From Diphasiastrum complanatum (taxonomy: Eukaryota; Streptophyta; Lycopodiopsida; Lycopodiales; Lycopodiaceae), in NCBI GenBank assembly GCA_029204225.1, contig CM055110.1, forward strand, positions 38,208,195 to 38,272,194: a stretch of 64,000 bases of DNA. Reading direction: 5' to 3'. The notes beneath the pieces were generated by a model, which was given only the letters and a program-made list of their open reading frames with translations, ran no database searches and was not told the origin of the DNA. Below are positions 48,058 through 60,042 of this stretch, one piece after another. The translations under genes were made by a program, and so were the position numbers. Numbering within the stretch: the stretch's first letter is position 1; the number at the start of each line of letters is the position of its first letter.

Positions 48058-49269
48058 ACCATGAAATGAGTGATGTGATCTTCTCCCCATGCTTTTGATA
48101 TTGCATTAACAAACTCGACACAAGTCTTTTGTACAGCTTTCTTATCAATATCAGAGTATTTATCTTCTCTGAAAATAGCAATCATACTATCAAGCTTCTT
48201 CCATACATCAACTTTTAGTACTCTGGTCTTGTCATCTTTCTCGAAGTCCTGAGTGGCAGCAATAATATCTGTCCAGACTGAGTGTTGAATATTAGAAGCC
48301 TTACCAGTATGATTTGATAGGAAACGACGTGCTTTTGCTCCTCCTATGGCTTAGTTGGCATGTTCCCATTCTTTCCTAAAAGCTTTTCATCTTTTTGAAT
48401 TTTGACATGTCCCTTATGAAGTCCTGCTTTTGATAAAACATCTTCTAATCGAGAGATAGCTTCCTTTGCTGATGATGTTGGCTTAGTATTCCAAGCAAAA
48501 ACTATATGAAGATAAATCATCTTTTCTATTAATCTAACTTCTGCATGAACAGTGCAAAACTGCATATTTTTCAAGGAGATAGGTAGCACAGGCTTCTAGT
48601 ATGGATCTGCATATTCTCTAGTAATTCTTGTACTCCTAGTGACATCTTTTGTCATTTTCATGCAGTACAAACAATGGTGTTTTGATGTCGCACCATGAGA
48701 GACATTATACATACATTTCAATGTTTTCAAATCACCTACTAAGTGCCATTCAACATTGAAGTCTCCAACTCCTAGAACATTGAGAAGTCCTCCATCCATA
48801 TGGTCCTTGATGATTCTAGGATAAGATGTCCTTGAGAATATCCATGATAATATATCATGATCCTCCTTCAGCACCTGTCCAAAGAATTAATCAGACTTAG
48901 TTAACAAAGAATCAATACTATCCAATGAATGTAATATAATAATGAGGCTAGTTACCTGAAACGCTGCCAACCACCATATATATCAATTTCTAACTGGACA
49001 CTGAATATGAAATCCTCTTGGTCCTCCATTTGTGATAGTGCACCATTCATGAGAGTTATACTAACCCTCTCCATCTTTTGCCCTTTTACAATTTCTGACT
49101 CATCTAACTTAAGTACTATGATCATTTTGCCATTCACTTTTTCAAAGGTTATATTATAGAATGTGACAATGTATCTCAACAAGTAATTTAGATCAACAAA
49201 TAAGTTGTTTGATGAACTATAGAATATCGATTCAATGTATTTTCTTCTAACGTCTTTTGGAGATGACAA
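48058..49269 (-). pseudogene. Unclassified transposon-like protein, decayed
   Basis: On the minus strand three pieces follow each other. First is 49269-48952 (DLNYLLRYIVTFYN, FSVQLEIDIYGGWQRF). Second is 48874-48596 (DILSWIFSRTSYPRIIKD, FNVEWHLVGDLKTLKCMYNV, with the cysteine pair CLYC). Third is 48589-48344, continuing past one TAA to about 48058 (GKNGNMPTKP, then ARRFLSNHTGKA and DFEKDDKTRVLKVDVW). A GT-AG pair at 48955/48875 could bound an 81-bp intron, but the joined frame is out of register. A 'GDLK...CxxC' part followed by a helical 'ARRFL...' part is the kind of layout seen in large unclassified DNA-transposon proteins. No family is assigned. Confidence 0.45.
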
Positions 49270-49625
49270 TCTCTATTCTGACAATTAGAGGATATCCGAA
49301 TTAACTCACCTTCTAAAAAGTGAACTTTATTCATATAAAGTTGTTTTCCATGGTTCTGTAATCTTTCACAGTATCCTAGTAATCCACTATGCCCATTGCA
49401 TATCCATGTAACTAAATGAGTTATTGAAGAGAATGTGGGATGTGCCAAAGTGCTTGGATCTTGTGGATATAATGTTCCATCTATCCACAAATCCAATTTT
49501 TTCTTTCCTTTTGCCCTATAACGAGAACGATCCTTAGTAGATATTTGAATTCCTTTGCCTCCTCTTCTCTGCAAAGGTGCCAAATCAATAGGGATATCCA
49601 CATGTAGATGATACAATGTCATCAT
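49188..49625 (-). CDS. Unrecognised 145-codon open frame, R-repeat copy 2
   Basis: Homologue of the frame at 18164-18643, with LYHLHVDIPIDLAPLQRRGG, LWIDGTLYPQDPSTLAHP and HSGLLGYCERLQNHGKQLY. After LQKTLEEN the two copies diverge because repeat R ends at 49239. Here the frame runs a further 16 codons into the neighbouring transposon-like sequence, overlapping its first frame. No domain recognised. Confidence 0.35.
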   Translation of the reverse strand: MMTLYHLHVDIPIDLAPLQRRGGKGIQISTKDRSRYRAKGKKKLDLWIDGTLYPQDPSTLAHPTFSSITHLVTWICNGHSGLLGYCERLQNHGKQLYMNKVHFLEGELIRISSNCQNRDCHLQKTLEENTLNRYSIVHQTTYLLI

Positions 49626-52600
49626 CAGAAAAAAAAAATAGAGTAATCAGTTGCATCAAAGTACTATCACCAGATTCTATGAAGCAAAACAAAAAACTCA
49701 TCTTTGATTATAATATATGCTTTGTACGATCATTCCAATCTCCATGCTTGTATGCTTGATTTAAATTTGGGAATGCTGCTCATTTTTTCATTCCAATAGG
49801 TAGTTAGCGCTCATATTTTCATTCCAATGTAAAGATGGCACTCATAATTGGAGATGGCACTCATATTTTTATTCTCATGGAAGGAATGCATATGTAAATA
49901 TTTTGCTATTTTTCCTGATTTGAATTTGGGGATGGTGGTCATATTCTAGATCCAGTGACATATTGCCCTTTTCGTTACCAATAGAGAGAATATTTTTGAA
50001 TTTAGTCAAGTTATACTGCAAACTGTTTATAGTTCTTAACTGTGACTATAGACACTGTGGTTAGATCATTGGGAGTTGGGGAGGCCTTGGGAGTGGCGAG
50101 GGCAGGCAAATAAACAATATTGTTTTTTTTATTTTGATATTTTCTATATCCTACATGGCATTCCTTAAAGGGTCTTTTTGATATTGAGAACTCCTCTAAT
50201 GAAAACATTGATATGAATTCTTACTCAAATAATAGATCAAGAACTAATTGTCACACTTAAGAATCATAGCAATTTCGAATAATCCTCTAACAATAATTAA
50301 GTATCTATTTATGATCCATCAATCATAAATATCTAAATTTGTATGATTCGTCAGTCATAATTTTCTGGAATCCAAAATTATACTTAATCATTTATAGGAT
50401 ACTAGTGTATATGTCCAACATAACTCAGAAAAAGTAAAAATCATTCCATAATCTTTCCACTAAGAAAATACTAGATTTAAGAATATTTTTCAAACATGAT
50501 TCTTTAACTAAAGTGCAAGATTGAACGCATACCAAAATGACAATCATCTTCAACTACAAAAAAACTTTAGATTCTTGTCTAGAATTAAATCTAGATATCC
50601 AAAGTCCGGCTGAATATCAATTCAGTTGTTATTCTTGGATTCATTATGATTCGTTATCCATTTGAGCTCTTTGGGATACAACCATTAATGAGCTGAGTCT
50701 ATTCCTTAACTAAGGAATCCTCTATGCCAAGAATACTGTATATCCAATGCACATAATTTTAACTGATGAACCCAAATGATTCACTAATCATGCGTCTTAC
50801 AAGCAATATAATTCAAAAACCATCAGTTCTGGCGAATCCTCTTAACATTGATCGTTTTGCCAATTAACTTCATCGTGGAGTAATCAACTACTCAAGTTAA
50901 TTGTCAATGATTCAGAAATCTCAAATGTCTAGGTGAAGAATTCAATTATACTAGTATGATGCCACATTTAGATCCTTACCCAAATCATTTATAAGTTAAT
51001 CCATAAATCTTCTATACAAATATGTGTTAACTCTGCAAGTATCCGTCAAAACAATACTTAATCATATGCTTATGTTCGCCGACTAGGTTAAGTGCACCAA
51101 ATAACCCTAGTAACCAGGAATACATAGTAGATTCATACAAGATTAATCGTGCACATATGTGAATAATCTGACTATGACCCAGTACATAAACACATTTTTA
51201 TCTGGCAGATTCCTCCAAAACCCACATATGTTACTCACATATCTCGTTAACTGGAAAGATGACATATGAAAATATACAATCTAAGAAAAGTCAGTAATAA
51301 GTGCTTCCACTAAAGGATGCACTTCATTACAAACATGACTTCTCCTCCAAATATTTTCAATCTGAATGATAGAAGCTACTATTCCATCGAAATCCATTTA
51401 TGCAACAGAGATATTCTAGATTTAAGATATTGAAACATTTTAAACTTAGAATTTATCTGAATTCCAAGTCTATTCAACAAGTTGTAGTTTATATGACATA
51501 ACAGTCTTTCAAAATAATAACTTCATGCCAGAAAGAATCATATAAATCAGTCTGATATCTTATATTCGAGAAATTACTAAGAAGTAAAGGATTAATTAAA
51601 AAAACGAGAAATAGATTTGAGGGACTCCGATTTTGTAAATAATGAGAAAGCACATAGGGATCTAGATTAAACCTCAAAATTTTCAAAGATACCCCACATT
51701 TGATCGAATGGTTGTCTTTTTTTCCCATATTGCGACTAGGTACTAAAACACACCATTGATCATCAAATCTTTACAATCCTAGAATTTTCTTTCTAAAATT
51801 ACTAATGTCCCATACCATCAACCTTTCCTTCCAAAAAATCCTTAACAATCTTATTTGATATTCTAGAGATCCATTAATCATCTAGCTGTCCTATAATCCA
51901 TATAAGATATTATCTCTTGTTCCCAACACTGGAGAATCCATTTATTTAGATGACTGCCATGCCTATTAGATGGATATCAAAATCCACACCTAATCTTGTG
52001 ATCTAAACAATAGAATTAACATGGTTCAATATTACATTCTAATCCTTTCTGGTTAATGATAAGCTTCGAATCTCACTAGATCCAAGATCATTAACTCTAG
52101 GGACAAGTTTCTATCAATTAACAGATCCAATGTAATCCATGTATCATATTCTACTTCTAACATCACAATTGACATCCAAAACTATAACTCAATAGTTACA
52201 AAGATATCATTTATGAATTTGATTAAATGAATTTAATCCAAGAAATTAATATCAGGTATTAAGCAATTATTTATTGGGATTACCAAAATCCTAACTACAT
52301 AATACATTTTCCGATTACACGTACTACCCTTGATGTCCACTCTTCTTTCCTGCTTAGAATTTTCACTTCCTAAACTAAAACAATTTTATTTCTATCCTAT
52401 ACCTGGGCTGAATTACTGATCAACCACTAGTTTGATCTTTTGAATATAATTCACCATAGGATTTAACTGGAAATGAATTCAGTTTTTAAATTTCTATTAT
52501 TACAGTTTTCTAATAAAATTGGACTATTATTTTTTTTTGACTGGTCTGGCATTACTTCATCAATATTGAAAAAAATTATCCAAATTCAAAATATGAAATT

Positions 52601-53496
52601 ACATGAATGGAAATCCTACCAATAGGATTTCAGAACTCTTAAACTGTATCCAAACAAGATTCTATTGATCGGATAAAGAGTTCTCTCATCACTCATTTTA
52701 GCTGGTCATTTATATTGTTTGACGGTTTTAAAATTATTTTTGACGAGTATCTTGCACAAACGTTAACTTGATCCATTTCCAACGATCAATATTGATTAGA
52801 AATATCTCGGACAAGTAACAGATTTCAAACTTTAATCCAAGTTCGAAATTCAACAAAAAAGAAAAAAATTCAAGTTTAACTTTCAATTTGGAAAGAACTT
52901 TGCTTCCAAAGTTTTCACCACTAAACACAGTTCCAGAAAAATTAAATTTTCTTTGACCGGGTACCGTTTTGGAAAGGTAATTCATGAGAAACAAATATCT
53001 TGCTCTCAATACTAAATCTATGAACCGAATTCATAGATGGTCTGTGAGGATAGCAAATTTTATATTGTTACCTCCAACATCGGTTATAGCCTTGAAAATC
53101 CATACATGAGATCACTTATGGTAATCCATTAGTTAAATTTAACTATTTCCCATGCCTTTCCTGGAAAAGTAGCCAACGAATGGAAAGTCTATTACCAAAC
53201 ATAGACTCTCTTCACATGCAAAAAACAGTTCAAACCCTGGATAATCCAAAATTAACCTTCCAATGCAAAGTTTTCTACAACTAAGCAAAAACCATAACCT
53301 TTATTCTTAAGGCAAGCAACCATCACATCCTCAAAAATCCTAAAGAAAGGTTTATCCATTAAAAAGAAGAGCACAAAGTCCTACAACCGCCACCACAAAA
53401 AATTTTGATGTATACTCAGCCGCAACCCCCAAGAGAGAGAGATAGAGAGGAAGAAATTATTGACATGCCTTCCAACCAGAAAAAGAGGGCTCGATC

Positions 53497-53532
<36 letters not shown>

Positions 53533-54392
53533 GACAGATAGCATGGATCGCACTCTTCCTCGGCACATCCACTGCCTTTTTCCATCCATCTCCAATACAC
53601 TACAACATCCAAGGCATTCCTGGCTGCCAAGAATGATCAAGCTACTCGAGTTTCCACTTCCCACAACTGTCTATTCTGCTTCAAATGCACACACTCCTTC
53701 TCACCATACTAGCGCTTGGAAAATCGTAGGCAGCCATCCATTAAAGATGATATTCAAGGGAGCAGCTCCCTGTTGTAACATCAACAATCTCTCAGGGGAA
53801 CCATTCTACAGGATAAGACAAGATTCAAGCGTCATAAAAGAAAACTAATCAACCAACCCATCCGAACGGTCTGAAAACGACTAGAGAGCAATGTCTTCCA
53901 ACACAACCAGTTCTCAAGTCACTATAACTTTCCAACTGGGATAATGCCTTGCTATAGTCAAAAAATCTCTTTGACAGGTTTTAACCAGTAAAGCAAGATT
54001 TTTCTGACTTTTGCAAAATCCAGACAGTTGTAGGAATTGTATAAGCCAGGGTTTCAGAAAATCCGGCCACACAATATCTTGTTTATCAAGTTTGATTCTT
54101 AAACAGGGTTGTAAGATTGCTTCATACCAGAGAATTGACAGCTTTGCAATTTCATTCTATGTCTTTGGTTTGCATGCATTACATAAGGATCAAAATTAGA
54201 GAAATAACTTCAATCCCTTCATGCAATGATTTGATTCAAGAAACAACATCACTAATTGCTTATACAACTAGATAAATTGACCTTTTACACTCTATCAATA
54301 AACAGAATCAGCTATGCATGAATCGAATCCCCCAAAACAATATTATGAATCTTTGCAACTATCAAAACTCTCTATGTTATGCAAAATCCATA
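49239..54392. repeat. Long AT-rich repeat R, copy 2
   Basis: Direct repeat of 18197-24407, offset about 31.0 kb at its left end and 30.0 kb at its right end because of deletions. Similarity is high throughout by eye. It contains no convincing gene. A GA run at 53500-53530 is longer than its counterpart at 23552-23570. Confidence 0.85.
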
Positions 54393-55263
54393 CAACAATC
54401 AGGTGATTAACAAAATGCAAATCATTCTACATGAGTTGAACATTTTCTGAAAACAAAACCAGAAAATTCAGAACGAAATCACTTGACTAACTCTTAGGTT
54501 CTCCTTCAAAATGAAAACATGATGATAAGCATGTTACCAACAATTTTGAAGAGCTCCAAGAATTAACAATTCCAATTCCAAACCTCCTTTGACAAATCAG
54601 CACTCAAATCGGGATGTAATTCCAAGTGCTTCGATCTTCCTTTCCTATGTAGAGCTTGCCTTCAAGTTCTCCAATCTTTGAAAGCCTTGCTCTGATACCA
54701 CTATAAGGGAAGCTCTCTAAGATCCAGCTTACAAGACAAAACACAATGGAAAACACACTATGGAGCAACCACCCAACCAAGTAGAAGCAACCAATCAATT
54801 CTAGAAGCTTCACCCCCAAGCCAAGGAATAAGAAGCATGAAGGTAGAGTGAAACTTCGGCAATGAATCAATGACCACAATGAGGAGTAGGGTGAGTTTGG
54901 CATCAATATATAGAGCCAAAAGCAACCTGGGCACATAACCATGCATAGCCTTAAGTTTCCTATACATAGATTCACCTAGAATAGAGTCCTAAGCATGGGC
55001 CAACTATTCATAGAATTGCTATTGATAACTCTACACATGCATACATTGTCTCATATCTTTTCTAAAGTCCATTTAGTGTGTTCTGGGCCTCACGAGGATA
55101 TTAGTTACTTTCGGGTCACATCCAGTATGACGTGGCATAACTAGCAGCTTGATTTACCGAAGTACCGTATGTATCCAAGACTAGGAGTATACTGAATCCT
55201 ACTTACTGGCCATAGACATGACAACTCTACTATGATCTCTTTTTTTTTCCTCTTCGTGTGTGT
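54393..55263. other. Non-coding interval with a primer-site-like motif
   Basis: gctctgatacca at 54689-54700 is the reverse complement of a tRNA-iMet primer site. On the minus strand the preceding bases end in tatag, not CA, so an LTR end is not proven. A minus-strand frame (54975-54604) is hydrophobic then charged and looks like LTR translation. No gene recognised. Confidence 0.35.
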
Positions 55264-55289
55264 TTAGGTTTAGGGTTTAGGGTCTAGGG
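55264..55289 (+). repeat. Short interstitial telomere-type repeat
   Basis: About three and a half units of ttaggg/tttaggg with one change (gtctaggg), matching the common plant telomere repeat TTTAGGG. It is too short to be a telomere and is followed by gt-rich sequence. Confidence 0.8.
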
Positions 55290-55324
55290 TGTGTGTGCGT
55301 GTGCATGTAAGTGTGATGCCATTC

Positions 55325-55440
55325 ATTTATGTTTCATGCTTACTAGTTCATGCTACCCTAATTCTTAGTATCTTGATTTATGTTTTATTCTTACCAGTTC
55401 ATGCTACTTTAATTTGTAGGATCTTAATTTATTCATGTGT
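55325..55440 (+). repeat. Imperfect tandem repeat, about 55-bp unit
   Basis: Two units begin tttatgttt(c/t)at and contain agttcatgctac and tcttga/tctta, followed by a (gt)n run at 55436-55458. Confidence 0.7.
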
Positions 55441-55689
55441 GTGTGTGTGTGTGTGTGCACGTGCGTGGTTCTTGTATCATAGTCCAAGCTTTTGTAGGTA
55501 TTGAGTCAAAACTACGAAGGTGATACCAACATATAAATCAATTTTCCATGTATAATGAACCACAGAGAGACCCACTCATTACGTACGAGTCACTTGTGGG
55601 GCCAGTGAACCTCCTATTGATGTCTACTCGTCAATGTGGTTTGATTTGGATCATTATTTTGACTTCCGTTTCACAATACTCTATAGTTT

Positions 55690-55811
<122 letters not shown>

Positions 55812-55894
55812 TATGGTGATATTTTTTTTTTACTATTTTTTAGACTCTTATTATTGCTTGTAGTATTTATCCCTCTTATTCTGTTGCACCCGTT

Positions 55895-56209
55895 ATGTCA
55901 GAGGATGGATCCCCTAGACAGAGGTCAGGCCATAGTCACGGGTCATCTCGCCTTTACTCTATGAGCGAGACTGATCTCATTAGCCACCTTGAGACGTTGC
56001 CATCCTCACTGCAGGAAAGGGTCTTAGATCGATTGAGGACTTGACGTGAGGCTTGTAGCTCCAGCAAAATGGTTGAGCACACATCATCAACCGAGGAGAT
56101 TCAGTCGACTCCTCATGTAGACCGATCACATGTTTTCCCTTTCTATGAGGGTCACTCCGACGAGGCTAGCACCCCCACCCATGGCACTACTGCCAGTGCT
56201 TCCTCCTAA
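55895..56209 (+). pseudogene. Unrecognised short coding relic before a copia tail
   Basis: A frame opening [20 protein letters not shown] continues for 49 codons to a TGA (56042). It then stays open for another 54 codons (MVEHTSSTEEIQSTPHVDRS, then HVFPFYEGHSDEA). Polar, Ser/Thr-rich composition and position ahead of copia sequence would fit a Gag-like N terminus, but no domain is recognised. Confidence 0.35.
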
Positions 56210-56607
56210 CACTCTTAGGAGAGGAGGAGGAGCCGCCTCGATGTGCCATATTGTGGAGGTTGTGGCGATAACCCTGTCTCCCTTATGTGGTCATTAGTCC
56301 TGCACGTCCGTTTAGCACATCTCGTCGTGGGGAGTCCCTACTTCGAGAGACACTGACCTAGGAGATAGCACGTACGACATATCAAACTATGACTCCTACA
56401 TTTGTCACAGCTCAGATTTCCGGCATGCCCACTTTCACTCCTCACATTTTATCTCCTTGTGGACCCATTGCCACTGAGTTCTATCCTCCTGGCTATAGTT
56501 CGTGGGGTCAAGTTTCACCATGGGATTTTCATCCCACTCACTTCCACTCCCCCCCCCCAAGCTATTCTCCCATCTCGACCCCCCATTGACTATTCTCCCC
56601 TTGCTTC

Positions 56608-56746
56608 CCCCTCCTTGCCTATTGAGCATGTGACAAGTAGTGAATGTATTGCTGATATCCTCACTAAACCACTTCAAAGAGCTGCATTTGTCAAGTTAAG
56701 ATCAGCCCTAGGGTTGATAAGCAGGTCTATGTTATCTTCCAACTAG
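56608..56746 (+). pseudogene. Copia RNase H C-terminal tail
   Basis: PIEHVTSSECIADILTKPLQ, then RAAFVKLRSALGLIS, is the conserved end of a copia polyprotein (compare IYLEHVNSSSCIADLLTKPL in elements A and B). The preceding 200 bases do not encode RNase H, so most of pol is deleted. It belongs to a different copia family from A and B. Confidence 0.9.
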
Positions 56747-56750
56747 TTGC

Positions 56751-57434
56751 GAGGAGGAGTGTTAAATTTACACAAGCTAGTTTGCACAATTACCACTTGT
56801 TAATGACTTTGAGGCCATGTTGTGGGATGTCACACGTGCCAAACGCATAGGATACCTTATTCTAAGTCAAATCATTAACCTAGCTTTGGAATGGTACCTT
56901 TGGGATATGTCCAAAGAGTGCATAGATAGGGTAGAGAAAAAGTCGGAGCTAAAAATAGCATTTTTCTCATGGTTTTTGGATCGCGAGGCATTGACTCTAA
57001 ATAGGGTGGATCAAGTGGATCTTTAGGTTAGATGTTTGGATTAGGTTATGATGAATACATAGAAGCCCTAAGATGCTCAGACCCGAACTCTACATGTATA
57101 AATATATGATGGGATTTCCACCAATTATGAACAAAATCGAGATTTTCCTTCATGACTAGTTTGAGTCTATGATTTGATTGATGAATGCTATTGGCATAGG
57201 ATTTTTTGTGATGATTGAATGAGTTTGGAGTTGCAGGTACAGTACATAGGCAACAACAGGCCATACTTTCACACGTGTGAAGAGGTTTGGAGCTAATTCA
57301 TGGAGTCAAGCCAAGATAAACTAGGAATCAATGCATTGATTAGTAATCTAGCTTCTAGATCTTGTTTGGATCTTAAGAGGTGCTTTCCCATCATTTCTAG
57401 GATCAAATGGGATTATTTTGCTACATTTCTAACA
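56751..57434 (+). mobile_element. Polypurine tract and 3' LTR of a third copia element
   Basis: gaggaggag at 56751-56759 is the polypurine tract, directly followed by TGTTAAATTTACAC. A matching inverted end, TTTCTAACA, occurs at 57426-57434, giving an LTR of 675 bp. No 5' LTR of this family was found in the window. Confidence 0.7.
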
Positions 57435-58691
57435 CACTCTCATTACGTTTCTCATATAACTGAATCATCTTCATTGGATGCAAGTATCACAGTCTCAATC
57501 CCATGCATCGCAGTCATATGAGTCCGATTGCGACATCAATGGCCTTGACGAGGACGACGCAGCTGGATCTAATTATAATTAGGTATTTCAATTATCCAAT
57601 TTGTAACATATCTCTGTACTTGGAAGATTTATGTATGAATATATATTTGTTGAAGTTAAATTTCCTCCATCAGTTTTTAAGTGCTTAAAATGTAACTCAC
57701 ATAAATTTTGTAAAGTTTTTTATTAACAATTATGAACAAATGATTTTGCTTACCAACATCATAACAAGTGGTGCAAAAGACTCGTTGGGTCAAATGGAGT
57801 CCATTTTTAGACCAGAATGGAGCCAACTTATTCTGCCCTTTTTTATTTTATTTTATTTTGTAAGCATAGGGTTCCATTTTGATAGGGATATACCAAGGGA
57901 TGACCCTTGGAATATCTCTCAGAAGAGACATGCCACCAACAGCCTTTTCAGAGGGATATATCGAGGGACCTCGATATATCCCTCGGTATCTACAAGAAAA
58001 ATAGAAATGAGATGAAGAAGTCTCGATTACCGAGGTAATTATCTAGGATCTCGTTCCGAGGCTTACTTCATGGTGTATACGGAGGTTTATGATGTTTTTT
58101 TTTTTTAATTCTTCATAAGAGCCTCGGTAATAGGGTCAGAAATCCTCTAAAATGTTACAGTATTTTGAACTATATATATTCAAAGAGAAGAAAATAGTAC
58201 ATTAGGACATCTACCTTTTGGGGATTACACTGCATGGCAAAACGGACCTTGTTATGAGATACATGTCTTGACTCATTAACTATAAATGCTTGCGACTTGG
58301 CACTCATAGCCACTGCATAAACAAAATAAAGTGAAAAATTGCTAAAACCAAAAACTCATGGCCAATACAACACTTACATAGTCTAATACAAACAACTAGA
58401 CCACACCTCTACAATGCAATAACACCTCCAAACTTGCAAAAAAGAGTGAGCAAAAATGGGCTAGATTGAACAGAAAATCGAAAAATGAGCAACCATTGGA
58501 TTTTGATGTGCTAGTACCCATTAGAATTCAAAGTCTACACCCAAGTATAGACATCCCGTCAAATTTGAATCGTATCAAATTATTGACGTGGACATCAGTT
58601 CCAATGGCCATGTTAGATGCCAAATAATTGGATTCCGACATCTATAAATTTGTTGGATTACGAAGTCCATTTCAAAATTCGGTAATGTAGT
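57435..58691. other. Non-coding interval with nested palindromes
   Basis: No gene. gagggatatatcga pairs perfectly with tcgatatatccctc around 57948-57983. ccaaggg pairs with cccttgg near 57893-57912. attaccgagg (58026) pairs with cctcggtaat (58122). A foldback transposon or hairpin RNA source is possible but unproven. Confidence 0.55.
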
Positions 58692-59735
58692 CCATTACAG
58701 ATCCAATGTAATCCATGAATCAATTCCTTTTTAACATCACAATTGACATCCAAAATTGTGGATAACTCAATGGTTACAAAGATATTAGTTATGAATTCAA
58801 CTAAATGAATTCTATCCAGGAAATTAATATCTGGTATTAAGCAATTATTAACAAGGATTAACAAAATCCTACTTACAAAATACATTTTCCGATCACACTT
58901 ACTACCTTTGATGTCCACTATTCTTTCCCTTTTAAAATTTTCAGTCCCCTGAAAATCTTTCAGCTAAGGAACAACGAAGATATAAAGACATTAGTAAATG
59001 TCAAAAAGTTATAGGAAAAAATCTAAAACAATTTCATTTCTACCCTATACCTGGGTTGATATCATTGATATACAAAAAATCACCTACTAGTATAAAATGG
59101 TACTAGTCTGATCTTTTGCATATAATTCACCATAGAATTTAACGGGAAATTAAATCGGTTTTTTTTTATACTTTTGATCAATTCCCAACAATTACAAATT
59201 TTTCAATATAATTGGACTGTTTTTTTTTTATTGACCGGTTTGGCATTGCTCTGTCAATTTTAACAAAACTATCAAAACAAAATTACATTAATGGAAATCC
59301 TAGCGATAGGATTTCAGTAACTCTTAAACTGATCCAAACAAGATTTCACTGCTCGGATAAAGAGTACTTGTCATCACTCATTCTATCTGGTCGTTTCATA
59401 TTATTTGATGGTTTCCAACTCAATTTTGACGAGTATCTTGCACAAACGTTAACTTGACCCATATCTAATGATTAACATCAACTAGAAATATACCAGACAA
59501 GTAACCCATTACAAATCTGAACTAAACCTGAAATTCAATAATAATAAAAAAATTCGATTTTAAATTTGTAACTGGGAAGAACACATTATTCCAAAGTTTT
59601 TCAGTCACCATCAAGCACAATACCAGAAATTTTTATTTATTTCGAACTGGGTACCGTCTTGGAAAAGATAATCCATGAAGAACAAGTATCTTGTTGTCAA
59701 TCCTTGATTTATGAACCAAAATGATAGACGATCAC
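58692..59735. repeat. Long AT-rich repeat R, partial copy 3
   Basis: Matches about 21648-22650 and 52118-53040 in the same orientation, with more differences and small indels than between copies 1 and 2. 59736-60042 has no recognised content. Confidence 0.8.
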
Positions 59736-60042
59736 AAAAAGCAAAAGCCATAAGAATTTCCAAGAATTTTTATTCCTAAAAATCCCATTTGAAATCCATG
59801 AATACAATTTAACTCCCTCCACCTGGGTTGGCCAATTTTTGAATAATCGGCATGCACCATAACAATCACGCGTCACCATGAGGATGTTGACTATCGAGAA
59901 GATCTTAAAAAAAAAATGGTAAAGGCCTACGGACCCTGATTTCAAATTTACGGAATTACTTGAAAAATTTATGCTAATAACTCAATATTAAGAAACGTTA
60001 ATGAACGTTAACAACTATTAAATCTCAAAAGAATTTCAAACA

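Noticed and set aside
54687-54975. Copia 5' LTR on the minus strand ending at a primer site
   Set aside because: The bases before the tggtatcagagc motif end in tatag rather than CA and no partner LTR was found, so only the motif is noted.
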